Shown piece by piece: positions 1 through 11,241 of a DNA stretch of 64,000 nt (position 1 is the first letter of the stretch; each line of letters starts with the position of its first letter). This DNA comes from Prorocentrum cordatum (taxonomy: Eukaryota > Sar > Dinophyceae > Prorocentrales > Prorocentraceae). The notes under the pieces were generated by a model. It was not told where the DNA came from and ran no database searches. It saw only the letters and a list, made by a program, of their open reading frames with translations. The DNA is taken from contig CAUYUJ010000746.1 of NCBI GenBank assembly GCA_963575745.1, positions 1 through 64,000 of the forward strand, given 5' to 3'. Position numbers and translations under genes: made by a program.

Positions 1-1003
1 GAAAATTTTGAAAATTTTGTTCTCAAATTTTCCGTGATATTCGATTTATCCCTGCTCGCAATTTCGATCTGAGCTCAATCTTTTACGACTGCGGCGGGAT
101 TGGCCCTTTCGAGTCATCTCGATTCACGCTGTCGGTTTTCTCAAGATAACTCGAGCGTTAGGGCAGCTACAGAGCTGGTAAGCACAGCTAATCGATTCAG
201 AATGACCAGGCGCGTTCTTCTGTTGAGCCTAGAGGTCTGAACTCGGTCTGCTAGCCGAGCTAGGTCCGCAAACCTATTCGTATTATTCGAGTCATCTTCA
301 CAGACGCTCTCGGTTTTCTGTACTTAACTCGAGCTACAGGACAGCTACAGAGCTGATACGTACAGACACCGATTCAGAATCATGAATTGCGTTTGTCTGT
401 TGAATCGAGTGCTCTGAACTCGGTCTGCTTTGTATTCTTCGAGTCGTCTTGAGAGATGCTGTCGGTTTTCTGCACTGAACTCGGGCTGTGGGGGGCTGCA
501 TGGCTGGTAATCACTGGAATCGATTCGGAGACATCAGGCGTCCGCCTCTCGAATCCAGAGCTCGGAACTCTGTCTGCGAAACTATTCGTATTGTTCGAGC
601 CATCCTGGTGCTGTCGGTTTCCTATCCTTGACTCGGGCTGTAGGGGGGCTGCAGGGCTGGTAATCACAGGGATCGATTCAGAGACATCAGACGCGTCCAC
701 CTGTTGCATGGAGAGTCTGAACTCGGTCTGATACTCGAGCTGGGTTTGCCAAACTATTCGTATTGTTCGAGTCATCTTGAGAGGTGCTGTCGATTTACGC
801 ACGTAACTCGGGCTGTAGGAGAGCTAGAGAGCTCGTAGAGAAGATATTCCAGAAGCAACGGGGGCGTTCGGCTGTTACATCGAAGAGGTCTGAAATTGCT
901 TGGGCTGGAAAACTTGTTTTTCAGTGTTTTTTCTTCGACATTACATGTTGTCAGGAAGCTCTACGAGTCCACCGGCGGGGCGGTAACGAAGGTTGACGGT
1001 TTA
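1..1003 (+). repeat. A-type CTCGTAG element, cut by window start
   Basis: Non-coding repeat. From about 160 it contains diverged tandem monomers marked by GAACTCGGTCTGC, ACTATTCGTATT, GTTCGAGTCATC and AATCGATTCAGA. The tail at 900-1003 has the usual GGAAGCTCTACGAGTCC-like block followed by a damaged hairpin: the left arm GGGGCGGTAAC is present, but the right arm has decayed to GTTTAGAGTTCGG. Short ORFs here run through the monomers in several frames on both strands, with no protein-like conservation, so I treat none as genes. Confidence 0.8.
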
Positions 1004-1046
1004 GAGTTCGGCGCTGGAGAGCTAGTTGGCAAGAAAAATCTCGACA

Positions 1047-2096
1047 AAGATATCTCGTAGAGGTTCCCTTAGCAAGTTGTTGCTGGAGCGAATGAGTAAT
1101 TCCGGGGTGCTGGAGAGCTAGTTGGATCTCAGCTCGATCGGGTACCTTTTACTGCCAAAGCACTGCGGCGGGATCGCCCGTTTTGGGTCATCTTGTCACG
1201 CGGTGACGGTTTTCTCAAGATAACTCGAGCTTTAGGGCAGCTACAGCTGGTCAGCTAATCGATTCAGAATGATCAGGCGCGTTCGCCTGTTGAACCCAGA
1301 GGTCTAAACTCTGTCTGCTAGCCGAGCTAGGTCCGCAAACATTTTTGTATTATTCGAGTCATCTTGACAGACGCTATCGGTTTTCTGTGCTTAGCTCGAG
1401 CTACAGGACAGCTACAGATCTGATACGTAGAATCTGATTTAGAAGCATCGGTGGTCGTTGTCTGTCGAATCCAGAGCTCTGAACTCGGTCTGCTGCCCGA
1501 TCTAGAATCGCGAAACTATTCGTATTGTTTGAGTCATACTGAGAGATGCACTTAACTCGGGCTGTCGGGGGGCTGCATGGCTGGTAATCAGTGGAATCGA
1601 TCGGCGCGTGTGCCTTTCGAATCGAGAGCTCCGAACTCTGTCTGCTGCCCGAACTAGGTCCGCGAAACTATTCGTATTGTTCGAGTCATCCTGAGAGGTG
1701 CTGTCGGTTTCCTGCATGACTCTGTCTGTAGGGGGGCTGCAGGGCTGGTAATCACAGGAATCGATTCAGAGACATCAGACGCGTGCGCCCGTCGCATGCA
1801 GAGGTCTGAACTCGGTCTGATACTCGAGCTAGGTTTGCCGAACTATTCGACTTGTTCGAATCATCTTGAGAGGTGCTGTCGATTTACGCACGTAACTCAG
1901 GCTGTAGGAGAGCTACAGAGCACGTACAGAAGACAATCCAGAAGCATCAGGGGCGTTCGGCTGTTCCATCCGAGAGGTCTGAAATTTTGGGCTGAGAAAC
2001 TATTTTTTCTGTGTTTTTTTTCGACATTATATGTTGTCAGGAAGCTCTACGAGTCCCCCGGCGGTAACAAAGGTTGACGGTTTACCGCCGGCGCCA
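1047..2096 (+). repeat. A-type CTCGTAG element
   Basis: The head starts with a diverged CTCGTAGAGGTTCCC, followed by CTTAGCAAGTTGTTGCTGG. A segment beginning ATCTCAGCTCGATCGGGTACC leads into about four monomers of 150-180 bp. The tail is GGAAGCTCTACGAGTCCC and a complete hairpin at about 2058-2092. No coding signal. Confidence 0.8.
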
Positions 2097-3266
2097 AGTA
2101 ATTCCGGGGCGCTGGAGAGCTAGTTGGCAAGAAAAATCTCGACGGACCTTTTGGTGACTTTTGGTCGGTCGAACATTTTGTTCTCGAAATTCAACAATTC
2201 GTCAGAGCTCTAGTATTTTTTCCCGTGATATTCGATCTTATTCCCGCTCGCCATCTTGATCTCAGCTCGATCGGGTCCTTTCTACTGCCAAAAAAGCGTC
2301 CTGGCGGGATCGGCCGTTTCTTCGGGTCATCTTGATACGCGCTGTCGGTTTTCTCAAGATAACTCGAGCTTCAGGACAGCTACAGAGCTGGTAAGCACAG
2401 CTAATCGATTCAAATGATCAGGCGCTTTCGCCTGTTGAACCCAGAGGTCTGAACTCGGTCTGCTAGCCGAGCTAGGTCCGCAAACCTATTCGTATTATTC
2501 GAGTCATCTTGACACACGTTCTCGGTTTTCTGTAATTAACTCGAGCTACAGGACAGCTACAGAGCTGACATGGACAGAATCTGTTCCAGAATCATCAGTG
2601 GCCGTTCTCTCTTGAATCCAGAGCTCTGAACTCGGTCTGCTGCCCGATCTAGAATCGCGAAACTATTCGTATTGTTCGAGTCGAGATGCTGTCGGTGTTC
2701 TGCACTTATCTTGGGCTGTAGGGGGCTGCATGGCTGGTAATCACTGGAATCGATTCGGAGAGATCAGGCGCGTCCGTCTGTCGAATCCAGAGCCCGGAAC
2801 TCGTTCTGCTGCCCGCACTAGGTCCGCAAAACTATTCGCATTGTTCGAGTCATCCTGAGAGGTGCTGTCGATTTCCTGCACTTAACTCGGGCTGTAGGGG
2901 GGCTGCAGGGCTGGTAATCACAGGAATCGATTCAGAGACATCAGACGCGTCCGCCTGTCGCATGCAGAGGTCTGAACTCGGTCTGATACTCGAGCAAGGT
3001 TTGCCAAACTTTTCGTATTGTTCGAGTCATCTTGAGAGGTGCTGTCGATTTACGCACGTAACTCGGGCTGTAGGAGAGCTACAGAGCTCGTACAGAAGAC
3101 AATCCAGAAGCATCGGGGGCGTTCCGCTGTTGCATGTGAGAGGTCTGAAATTGCTTGGGCTGAAAAACTATTTTTTCTGTGTATTTTTTTTTCGACATTA
3201 TATGTTGTCAGGAAGCTCTACGAGTCCCCCGGCGGTAACAAAGGTTGACGGTTTACCGCCGGCGCC
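2097..3266 (+). repeat. A-type CTCGTAG element
   Basis: Starts inside the head (AGTAATTCCGGGGCGCTGG) directly after the previous hairpin and lacks the outer CTCGTAGAGC. It has about five monomers, then the tail and a complete hairpin at about 3229-3262. The head-to-tail join suggests insertion of one element next to or into another. Confidence 0.8.
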
Positions 3267-3551
3267 TAGTTTGAAAGATATTTGACAATTTATTTGGAGA
3301 AAGCAGATTTTTCGCACCTGTGGACGACTATGAGGGTCTCTGCGTCTTAATATGAGCTCTCTAGGTGCACTTTTACTATCAAAACACTTGGCGAAACCAA
3401 CTTTATGTCGACCTCAAAAAATCATGTTTTCTCTTTTTCGAGAAATGCTTCCAGGAGCCCTCTCTTTTGATGCTGAGCACTCTTACGCGAGCGAGGAGCT
3501 CTGCGAGGTTCCCGGCGGTGACCAGGGTGACGGTTCACCGCCGGCGCCAGT
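3267..3551 (+). repeat. B-type CTCGTAG element, 5' truncated
   Basis: Short repeat unit whose recognisable order is GATATTTGACAATTTA, CAGATTTTTCGCACCTGT, ATATGAGCTCTCTAG, ATCAAAACACTTGGCG and GAGGAGCTCTGCGAGG, then a hairpin with TGACC in the left arm (about 3511-3545). It begins in mid-unit. It shares its last 60 bp with A-type elements but not its body. Confidence 0.8.
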
Positions 3552-4714
3552 TCCGGCGCGCTGGAGAGCTAGTTGGCAAGAAAAATCTCGACGGACCTTT
3601 TGCTGACTTTTGGTCGGTTGAAAAATTTTGTTCCGAAATTACAACATTCGTTTGAGCTCTAGTATTTTTCCCGTGATATTCGATCTTACTCCCGCTCGTC
3701 ATCTTAATCTCAGCTCGATCGCGTAAATATTTCTGGAAAAAAGCATCGCGGCGGGATCGGCTGTTTCGAGTCATCTTGATACGCGTTGTCGGTATTTTGT
3801 ACTTAACTCGAGCTGTAGGGCAGCTACAGAGCTCATATGCACAGCAGTGGATTGCGAATCATCAGGCGCGTTCGTCTATCTTATCTAGAGGTCTGAACTC
3901 GGTCTGCTGCCCGAGCTAGGTCCGCGAATATTCGTGTTGTTCGAGTCATTTCGAGAGGTGCTGACAGTTTTCTGCTGTTAAAACGAGCTGTAGGGAGGCT
4001 ACAGGGCTCGTTCTCACAGGAATCGGTTCGGAGATATCAGGCGCGTCTGCCTGCCGAATCCAGAGCTCGGAAATCGGTTTGCTGCCCGAGCTATGTTCGC
4101 AAAACTATTCGTATTCGTCGAGTCGTCTTGAGAAGTGCTGTCCGTTTTCTGCACTTAACTCGAGCTGTACGGGGGCTGCAGGGTTGGTAATCACTGGGAT
4201 CGATTCCGAGACATCAGTCGCGTCCATCTGTCGCATTCAGAGCCCTGAAGGCCTGCTGCCCGAGCTAGGTTCGCGAAACTGTTCGTATTGTTCGAGTCAT
4301 CTTCAGAGGTGCTGTTGATTTTCTGCACGTAACTCGGGCTGTAAGGGGGCTGCAGGCTGGTAATCGCAGGAATCGATCCAGAGACATCAGGCGCGTCCGC
4401 CTGTTGCATTCAGATGTCTGAACTCGGTCTGATACTCGAGCTAGATTCGCGAAACTATTTGTATTGTTCGAGTGATCTTGAGAAGTGCTGTCGATTTTCG
4501 CACGTAACTCGGGCTGTAGGAGAGCTACGGAGCTCGTGCGCAGAGAAAAGGATCCAGAACCATGAGGGGCGTTTGGCTGTTGCATCGAGAGGTCTGAAAT
4601 CGTTCAGGATGAAAAACTATTCGTTCTCTGCAATTTTTTTGGACATTATATATGCTCAGGAAGCTCTACGAGTCCCCCGGCGGTAACCAAGGTCGACGTT
4701 TACCGCCGGCGTGC
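3552..4714 (+). repeat. A-type CTCGTAG element
   Basis: The head begins TCCGGCGCGCTGGAGAGC and passes through the ATCTCAGCTCGATCG block. About five monomers follow, then a tail ending in GAAGCTCTACGAGTCCCCC and a hairpin at about 4676-4710. Confidence 0.8.
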
Positions 4715-5054
4715 AGTTGGCCGACCCGGCCAGAAAGGACAAAGTGACAACTTTTGGGTGGTTTTGCGGTTTTTTGAAAGATATTTGACCATTTATTTTG
4801 AGAAAGCAGATTTTTCGCACCTGTAGACGACTATGAGGCCTCAGCGTCTTAATATGAGCTCTCTAGATGCACTTTTACTATCAAAGCACTTGGCGAAACC
4901 AACTTTATGTCGACATGAAAAAAATCATGTTTTCTCTTTTTCGAGAAATGCTTCCATCAGGCCTCTCTTTTGATACTGAGCACTCTTACGCATGTTAGGA
5001 GCTCTACGAGGTTCCCGGCGGTGACCAGGTTGACGGTTCACCGGTGGCACCAGT
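4715..5054 (+). repeat. B-type CTCGTAG element
   Basis: Nearly full-length B unit starting GTTGGCCGACCCGGCCAG. All internal blocks are present and it ends in GAGCTCTACGAGGTTCCC. The right hairpin arm has decayed to CACCGGTGGCACC. Confidence 0.8.
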
Positions 5055-5357
5055 TGGTCGACCCGACCAGAAAGGACAATGTGACAACTTTTGGGTGGTT
5101 TTGCGAATATTTTAAAGATATTTGACCATTTATTTTGAGAAAGCAAATTTTTCGCACCTGTAGACGACTATGAGCTCTCTAGATGCACTTTTAATTTCAA
5201 AACACTTGGCGCAACCAACTTTATGTCGACATGAAAAAAATCATGTTTTCTCTTTTTCGAGAAATGCTTCCAGAAGCCCTCTCTTTTGAAGCTGAGCACT
5301 CTCACGCGTGCTAGGAGCTCTACGAGGTTGGTGACCAGGTTGACGGTTCTCCGCCGA
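5055..5357 (+). repeat. B-type CTCGTAG element
   Basis: Second consecutive B unit (starts GTTGGTCGACCCGACCAG), closely similar to the one before it. Its hairpin is damaged: the left arm is deleted to GTTGGTGACC and the right arm reads CTCCGCCGACG. Positions 5358-5428 hold only scraps of element heads. Confidence 0.75.
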
Positions 5358-5428
5358 CGCCAGTTCCTTAGCTTCCCTTCGCTCTCTGGGTTTTCGACGC
5401 GACCAAGTTCCGGCGCGCTGGAGAGCTA

Positions 5429-6672
5429 GTAACTCGTAGAGCTTCCCTTAGCAAGTTGTTGCTGGAAGCTTAAGAGTAATTCCGGGGCGCTGGAGAGCTA
5501 GTACCTCGTAGAGCTCTTCGGCATCGATGAGCTAGAGGAATTCTGGCGCGGGGTGGAGCTAGTTGGCCGATCCGGCCAGAAAGGACAAAGTGACAACTTT
5601 TGGGTGGTTTTGCGAATATTTGAAAGATATTTGACCATTTATTAGCAAGCAGATTTTTCGCACCTGTAGACGACTATGAGGGCCTTCGCGTCTTGATATG
5701 AGCTCTCTAGATGCACTCTTACTATCAAAACACTTGGCGAAACCGACTTCATGTCGACTTGGAAAAAATCATGTTTCCTCTTTTTCGAGATGCTTCCAGA
5801 AGCCTTCTCTTTTGATTCTGAGCACTCTTACGCGTGCTAGGAGCTCTGACAGGTTCCCGGCGGTGACCAGGTTGACGGTTCACCGCCGGCGCCAGTTGGC
5901 AAGCAAAATCTCGACGGATCTTTTGGTGACTTTTGGACGGTTCAAAATTTTGTTCTCGAAATTCAAGAATTTGTTAAGGCTCTAGTATTTTATCCCGTGG
6001 TATTCGATCTGATTTCCGCTCGCCATCTTGATCTCAGCTCGATGGGATACCTTTTACTGCAAAAAGCAGGCAGGCGGGATCGGCCGTTTCCGGTCATTTT
6101 GTCACGCGCTGCCGGTTTTCTTAAGATAACTCGAGCTTTAGGACAGCTACAGAGCTGGCAAGCACAGCTAATCGATTGAGAATGATCAGCTGCGTTCGCC
6201 TGTTGAACCCAGAGGTCTGAACTTGGTCTGCTAGCCGAGCTAGGTCCGCAAACCTATTCGTATTATTCGAGTCATCTTGAGTTTTCTCTACTTAACTCGT
6301 GCCACAGGACAGTTTTAGAGCTGATACGCACAGAATCTGATTCGGAATCATCAGTGGCCGTTGTCTGTTGAATCCAGAGCTCTGAACTCTGTCTGCTGCC
6401 CGAACAAGGTCCGCGAAACTATTCGTATTGTTCGAGTCATCTTGAGAGGTCGATTTACGCACGTAACTCGGGCTGTAGGAGAGCTACAGAGCTCGTACAG
6501 AAGACAATCCAGAAGCATCGGAGGCGTTCGGCTGTTACATCGGAGCGGTTTGAAGTTGCTTGGGCTGAAAAATTATTTTTTCAGTGTAATTTTTTTTCGA
6601 CATTATCTGTTCTCAGGAAGCTCTACTAGTCCCCCGGCGGTAACGAAGGTTGACGGTTTACCGCCGGCGCCC
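5429..6672 (+). mobile_element. A-type CTCGTAG element interrupted by a B-type element
   Basis: A clear 5' end, GTAACTCGTAGAGCTTCCC, is followed by the head up to GGAGAGCTAGT at 5500. The head resumes at 5898 with TGGCAAGCAAAATCTC. In undisturbed copies these two parts are contiguous (GAGCTAGTTGGCAAG), so the DNA between them was inserted. The remainder has a few monomers, the tail and a hairpin at about 6632-6668. Confidence 0.8.
5501..5897 (+). mobile_element. Complete B-type element nested in an A-type head
   Basis: This copy shows both ends. It begins ACCTCGTAGAGCTCTTCGG and ends CACCGCCGGCGCCAGT. The same host sequence, uninterrupted in sister copies, lies on both sides. The flanking GT or AGT could be a 2-3 bp target duplication. 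The ends carry an inverted CCTCGTAGAGCTC / GAGCTCTACGAGG pair, with the hairpin lying outside the right member. No ORF encodes a plausible protein. Confidence 0.8.
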
Positions 6673-7786
6673 AGTTGTTGGCAAGACAAATCTCGACGGA
6701 CCTTTTGCTGAATATAGGTCGGTTGAAAATTTTGTTCTCGAAATTCAACAATTCGTTTGAGCTCTAGTGTTTTCTCTGACCATATTCGATCTTATTCCCG
6801 CTCGCCTTCTTAATATCAGCTCGATCGGGTGAATATTTCTACAAAAAAGCATCGCGGCGGGATCGGCTGTTTCGAGTCATCTTGATACGCGTTGTCGGTA
6901 TTTTGTACTTAACTCGAGCTGTAGGGCAGCTACAGAGCTCTTCCTTACAGAAATCAATTGCGAATCATCAGGCGCGTTCGTCTGTTCCATCTAGAGGTCT
7001 GAACTCGGTCTGCTGCCTGAGCTAGGTCCGCAAAACTATTCGTGTTGTTCGAGTTATCTTGAGAGGTGCTGTCTTTTTTCTGCAGTTAACTCGGGCTGCA
7101 GGGGGGCTACAGGGCTCGAGCTCACAGGAATCGATTCGGAGACATCAGGCGCGTCCGCCTGTCGAATCCAGAGCTCAGAACTCGATGTGCTGCCCGAGCT
7201 AGGTCCGCAAAACTATTCGTATTCTTCGAGTCATCTTGAGAGGTGCTGTCCGTTTTCTGCATTTAACTCGAGCTGTAAGGGTCTGCCGGGCTGGTGATCA
7301 CTGGAATCGATTCGGAGACATCAGACTCGGTCTGCTGCCGGAGCTAGGTTCGCGAATCTATTCGTATTGTCTTCAGAGGTGCTGTCGGTTTTCTGCACTT
7401 AACTCGGGCTGTGAGGGGGCTGCAGGGCTCGTAATCACAGGAATCGATTTGGAGACATCAGACGCGTCCGTCTGTTGCATTCAGAGGTCTGAACTCGGTC
7501 TGATACTCGAGCTAGATTCGCGAAACTATTTGTATTGTTCGAGTGATCTTGAGAGGTGCTGTCGATTTTCGCACGTAACTCGGGCTGTAGGAGAGATACG
7601 GAGCTCGTGCGCACAGAGACGATTCAGAAGCATGAGGGGCGTCCGTCTGTTGCATCGAGAGGTCTGAAATCGTTCAGGCTGAAAAACTATTGGTTCGCTG
7701 CAATTTTTTTCGACATTATATATGGTCAGGAAGCTCTACGAGTCCCCCGGCGGTAAGAAAGGTCGACGGCTTTCCGCCGGCGCCCA
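6673..7786 (+). repeat. A-type CTCGTAG element
   Basis: Starts inside the head (TTGGCAAGACAAATCTCGAC). It has the ATCAGCTCGATCGGG block, about four monomers and a tail with a slightly altered hairpin (GGCGGTAAGAAAGG...TTTCCGCCGG) at about 7746-7782. Confidence 0.8.
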
Positions 7787-8126
7787 GTTGGCCGACCCGA
7801 CCAGAAGAGGCAATGTGACAACTTTGGGTCGGTTTTGCTAAGATTTGAAAGGTAATTGACAATCCATTTTGAGAAAGCAGTTTTGTTGCAGCTGTGAACG
7901 ATTATGAGGGCTTCTGCGTCTTAATATGAGCTCCGTAGGCGCACATTTACTATCAAAACACTTGGCGGAACCAACTTCATATTGACATGACAAAAAAATC
8001 AATTTTGCCTTTTTCGCGAAATGCTTCTAGAAGCTCTCTCTGTCGATTCTAAGCACTCTCACGCGTGGAAGGAGCTCTACGAGGTTCCCGGCGGTGACCA
8101 GGTTGACGGTTCACCGCCGGCGCCAG
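7787..8126 (+). repeat. B-type CTCGTAG element
   Basis: Full-length body beginning GTTGGCCGACCCGACCAG and ending with GGAGCTCTACGAGGTTCCC and a complete hairpin at about 8087-8122. It is more diverged from the 4.7-5.3 kb copies than those are from each other. Confidence 0.8.
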
Positions 8127-9029
8127 TTCTGGGGCGTTGGAGAGCTAGTTGGCAAGAAAAATCTCGACGGACATTTTGAGGAATTTGGTCGGTTGAAAAT
8201 TTTGTTCTCGAAATTCAACAATTCGTTTGAGCTCTAGTATTTTTTCCCGTGATATTCGATCTTATTCCCGCTCGCCATCTTGATCTCAGCTCGATCGGGT
8301 ACCTTTAACTGTCAAAAAGCGTCCAGGCGGGATCGGCCGTTTCGGGTCATCTTGTCACACGCTGTCGGTTTTCTCAAGATAACTCGAGCTTCAGGACAGC
8401 TACAGAGCTGGTAAGCACAGCTAATCGATTCAGAATGATCAGGCGCGTTCGCCTGTTGAACCCAGAGCTCTGAACTCGGTCTGCTGCCCGATCTAGAATC
8501 GCGAAACTATTCGTATTGTTCGAGTCATCTTGAGAGATGCTGTCGGTTATCTCTCAGCTCGGGCTGTGGGGGGGTTGCGTCACTGGAATCGATTCGGAGA
8601 CATCAGGTGCGTTCGCCTTTCGAATCCAGAGCTCCGAACTCTGTCTGCTGCCCGAACTAGGTTCGCGAAACTATTCGTATTGTTCGAGTCATCCTGAGAG
8701 GTGCTGTCGGTTTCCTGCACTTAACTGGGCTGTAGGGGGCTGCAGGGCTGGTAATCACAGGAATCGATTCAGATAGATCAGACGCGCCCGCCTGTCGCAT
8801 GCAGAGGTCTGAACTCGGTCTGATACTCGAGCTAGGAGAGCTACAGAGCTCGTACAGAAGACAAACCAGAAGCATCGGGGGCGTTCGGCTGTCACATCGG
8901 AGAGGTCTGAAATTGCTTGGGCTGAACAACTATTTTTTCAGTGTAATCTTTTTCGACTTTATATGTTGTCAGGAAGCTCTACGAGTCCCCCGGCGGTAAC
9001 GAAGGTTGACGGTTTACCGCCGGCGCCCA
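8127..9029 (+). repeat. A-type CTCGTAG element
   Basis: Head, about three monomers, tail and a complete hairpin at about 8990-9024. It abuts a minus-strand LINE-II remnant exactly after GCGCCCAGT, the usual right end of the element. Confidence 0.8.
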
Positions 9030-9455
9030 GTCCAGCTCCGCTGTGCGCGATTTCCAGCGCCTTTGCGCACGTTTCTGCAAGCGCTGGGGCACGCACGGAG
9101 GCACGTCCCCGTGTGACGCTTGCGCAACGAGACCTGTGTGCGCGCGTCTTGCGCTTGGCTATTCGGGTTTTGGACAACAACAAGTGTATCGAGATCCCAC
9201 CGCACATCTGATGTAATCTGCCCTTCTCTGGCCACATGTGTCTCGTGGTCCGCCTCTGTGTTCCCCTCCCGATAGACCCATTTCGAGATATGACGGCCGG
9301 CTTCAGGACTGTAGATCTGGAGCTGCTTACACACGGAATACAAAGTATTTCGCATGGCAGCTATCGTTTGGCTGTAAATTTCATTCAAGCATCTGTTTTG
9401 CCCGTCAGCGAACGTGTTACACACTGGCTATCTCCCCTCATTTCTAAGGCCAGAC
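9030..9455 (-). pseudogene. LINE-II remnant, RNase H part
   Basis: Read on the minus strand, this encodes a decayed piece of LINE-II ORF2. A GDSQCV motif comes first, then (after a frameshift) NTLYSVCKQLQIYS, ISKWVYREGNTEAD and AREGQI. These match the GDS and YRE-N-AD motifs of the copy at 37-40 kb in the same order. A stop and at least one frameshift break it. The coding strand continues upstream in the fragment at 10,669-10,978, and an inverted A element separates the two. Confidence 0.75.
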
Positions 9456-10668
9456 TGGGCGCCGGCGGTAAACCGTCAACCTTTGTTACCGCCGGGGGAC
9501 TCGTAGAGCTTCCTGACAACATATAATGTCGCAAACAATTACACTGAAAGCATAGTTTTTCAGCCCAAGCACTTTCAGACCTCTCCGATGTAACAGCCGA
9601 ACGCCCCCGATGCTTCTGGATTGTCTTCTGTGCGAGCTCTGTAGCTCTCCTACAGCCCGAGTTACGTGCGTAAATCGACCTCTCAAGATGACTCGAACAA
9701 TACGAATAGTTTCGCAAACCTAGCTCGAGTATCAGACCGAGATCAGACCTCTGCATGCGACAGGCGGACGCGTCTGATGTCTCTGAATCGATTCCTGTGA
9801 CCACCAGCACTGTAGCCCCCCCACAGCCCGAGTTGAGTGCAGGAAACCGACAGCACCTCTCGAGATGACTCGAACAATACGAATAGTTCCGCGGACCTAC
9901 TTCGGGCAGCAGACAGTGTTCGGAGCTCTGGATTCGAAAGGCGGACGCGCCTGATGTCTCCGAATCGATTCCAGTGATTACCAGCCATGCAGCCCCCCTA
10001 CAGCCCGAGTGGAGTGCAGAGAACCGACAGCATCTCTCAAGATGACTCGAACAATACGAATTGTTTCGCGATTCTAGATCGGGCAGCAGACCGAGTTCAG
10101 GGCTCTGGATTCAACAGACAACGGCCACTGATAATTCTGAAGCAGATTCGGTACGTATCAGCTCTGAAGCTGTCCTGTAGCTCGAGTTAAGTACAGAAAA
10201 CCGAGAGCGCCTGTCAAGATGACTCGAATAATACGAATAGGTTTGCGGACCTAGCTCGGCTAGCGGACCAAGTTTAGACCTCCGGGTTCAACAGGCGAAC
10301 GCAGCTGATCATTCTGAATCGACTAGCTGTGCTTACCACCTCTGTAGCTGTCCTAAAGCTCGAGTTATCTCGAGAGAACCGTCAGCGCGTGACAAGATGA
10401 CCCGGAACGGCCGATCCCGCCCGTATGCTTTTTGGCAGTGAAAGGTATCCGATCGAGCTGAGATCAAGATGGCGATCAGGAATAAGATCGAATATCACGG
10501 GAAAAATACTAGAGCTCTAACGAATGGTTGAATTTCGAGAGCGAATTTTCAACCGACCAATAGTCACCAAAAGGTCCGTCGAGATTTTTCTTGCCAACTA
10601 GCTCTCCAGCGCCCCGGGATTACTCTTAAGCTTCAGGCAACAACTTGCTAAGGGAAGCTCTACGAGTT
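9456..10668 (-). mobile_element. Inverted A-type element inside a LINE-II remnant
   Basis: Complete A-type element in reverse orientation. The plus strand begins ACTGGGCGCCGGCGGTAAAC and ends GGGAAGCTCTACGAGTTA. It carries about four monomers. Both flanks belong to one minus-strand LINE-II reading frame (a conserved Trp on one side, LALEM on the other), so this element arrived after the LINE copy. Confidence 0.8.
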
Positions 10669-10978
10669 ATATCCAATAATTGATCCTCCAATTACTCTCA
10701 TCCTGATACAGAGTGGCAATCCTTTTAGAACCACGATCATGTTCACGTTGTTGTTGAGCCTCTGTTTTGTTCTCCTCCTCCTCCTTCCAGTGGGTGCCAG
10801 AAATAGCATCTTTTACCAAGTAGAGTTCCAATATCTTAGGTAGATTTAGCTGCTGTAGCCTGTCCACTAAGGAGGTCTTCCAGCCTAACTCCGTCCAACA
10901 CATACTCTGAACCCAGTGGGGCCCCTGAGTGACCTCAAACACCGTGAACCAGGGCTGGAGACTCTACCCGATGCGGCA
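10669..10978 (-). pseudogene. LINE-II remnant, region between RT and RNase H
   Basis: The minus-strand translation contains VTQGPHWVQSMCWTELGW, YLVKDAISGTHWKEEEEN and a basic REHDRGSKRIATLYQDE stretch. These align in order with the segment preceding the RNase H motifs in the 37-40 kb copy (GGKYWYHVLEWSEEAW, LVLKDPIPWKPMEE). The similarity fades at about 10,978, where a B-type element begins. Confidence 0.7.
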
Positions 10979-11241
10979 TTTATTTTGAGAAAGCAGATTT
11001 TTCGCACCTCAAGACGAATACGAGGGCCTCTCCGTCTTAATATGAGCTCTCTAGATGCAGTTTTACTATCAAAACACTTGGCGAAACCAACTTCATGTCG
11101 ACATGGAAAAAATAATGTTTTCTCTTTTTCGAGATATGCTTCCAGAAGCCCTCTCTTCTGATGCTGAGCATTCTTACGCGTGCTAGGAGCTCTACGAGGT
11201 TCCCGGCGGTGACCAGGTTGACGGTTCACCGCCGGCGCCAG
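10979..11241 (+). repeat. B-type CTCGTAG element, 5' truncated
   Basis: Begins TTATTTTGAGAAAGCAG, the middle of a B unit. It ends in AGGAGCTCTACGAGGTTCCC and a complete hairpin (about 11,203-11,238). Confidence 0.8.

Noticed and set aside
380-9000. Many ORFs of 60-140 codons sharing SELGLILELGL and RFTHVTRAVGEL-like strings
   Set aside because: They are the A-type monomers translated. The similarity follows DNA repeat identity, occurs in several frames and on both strands, and breaks at every indel.
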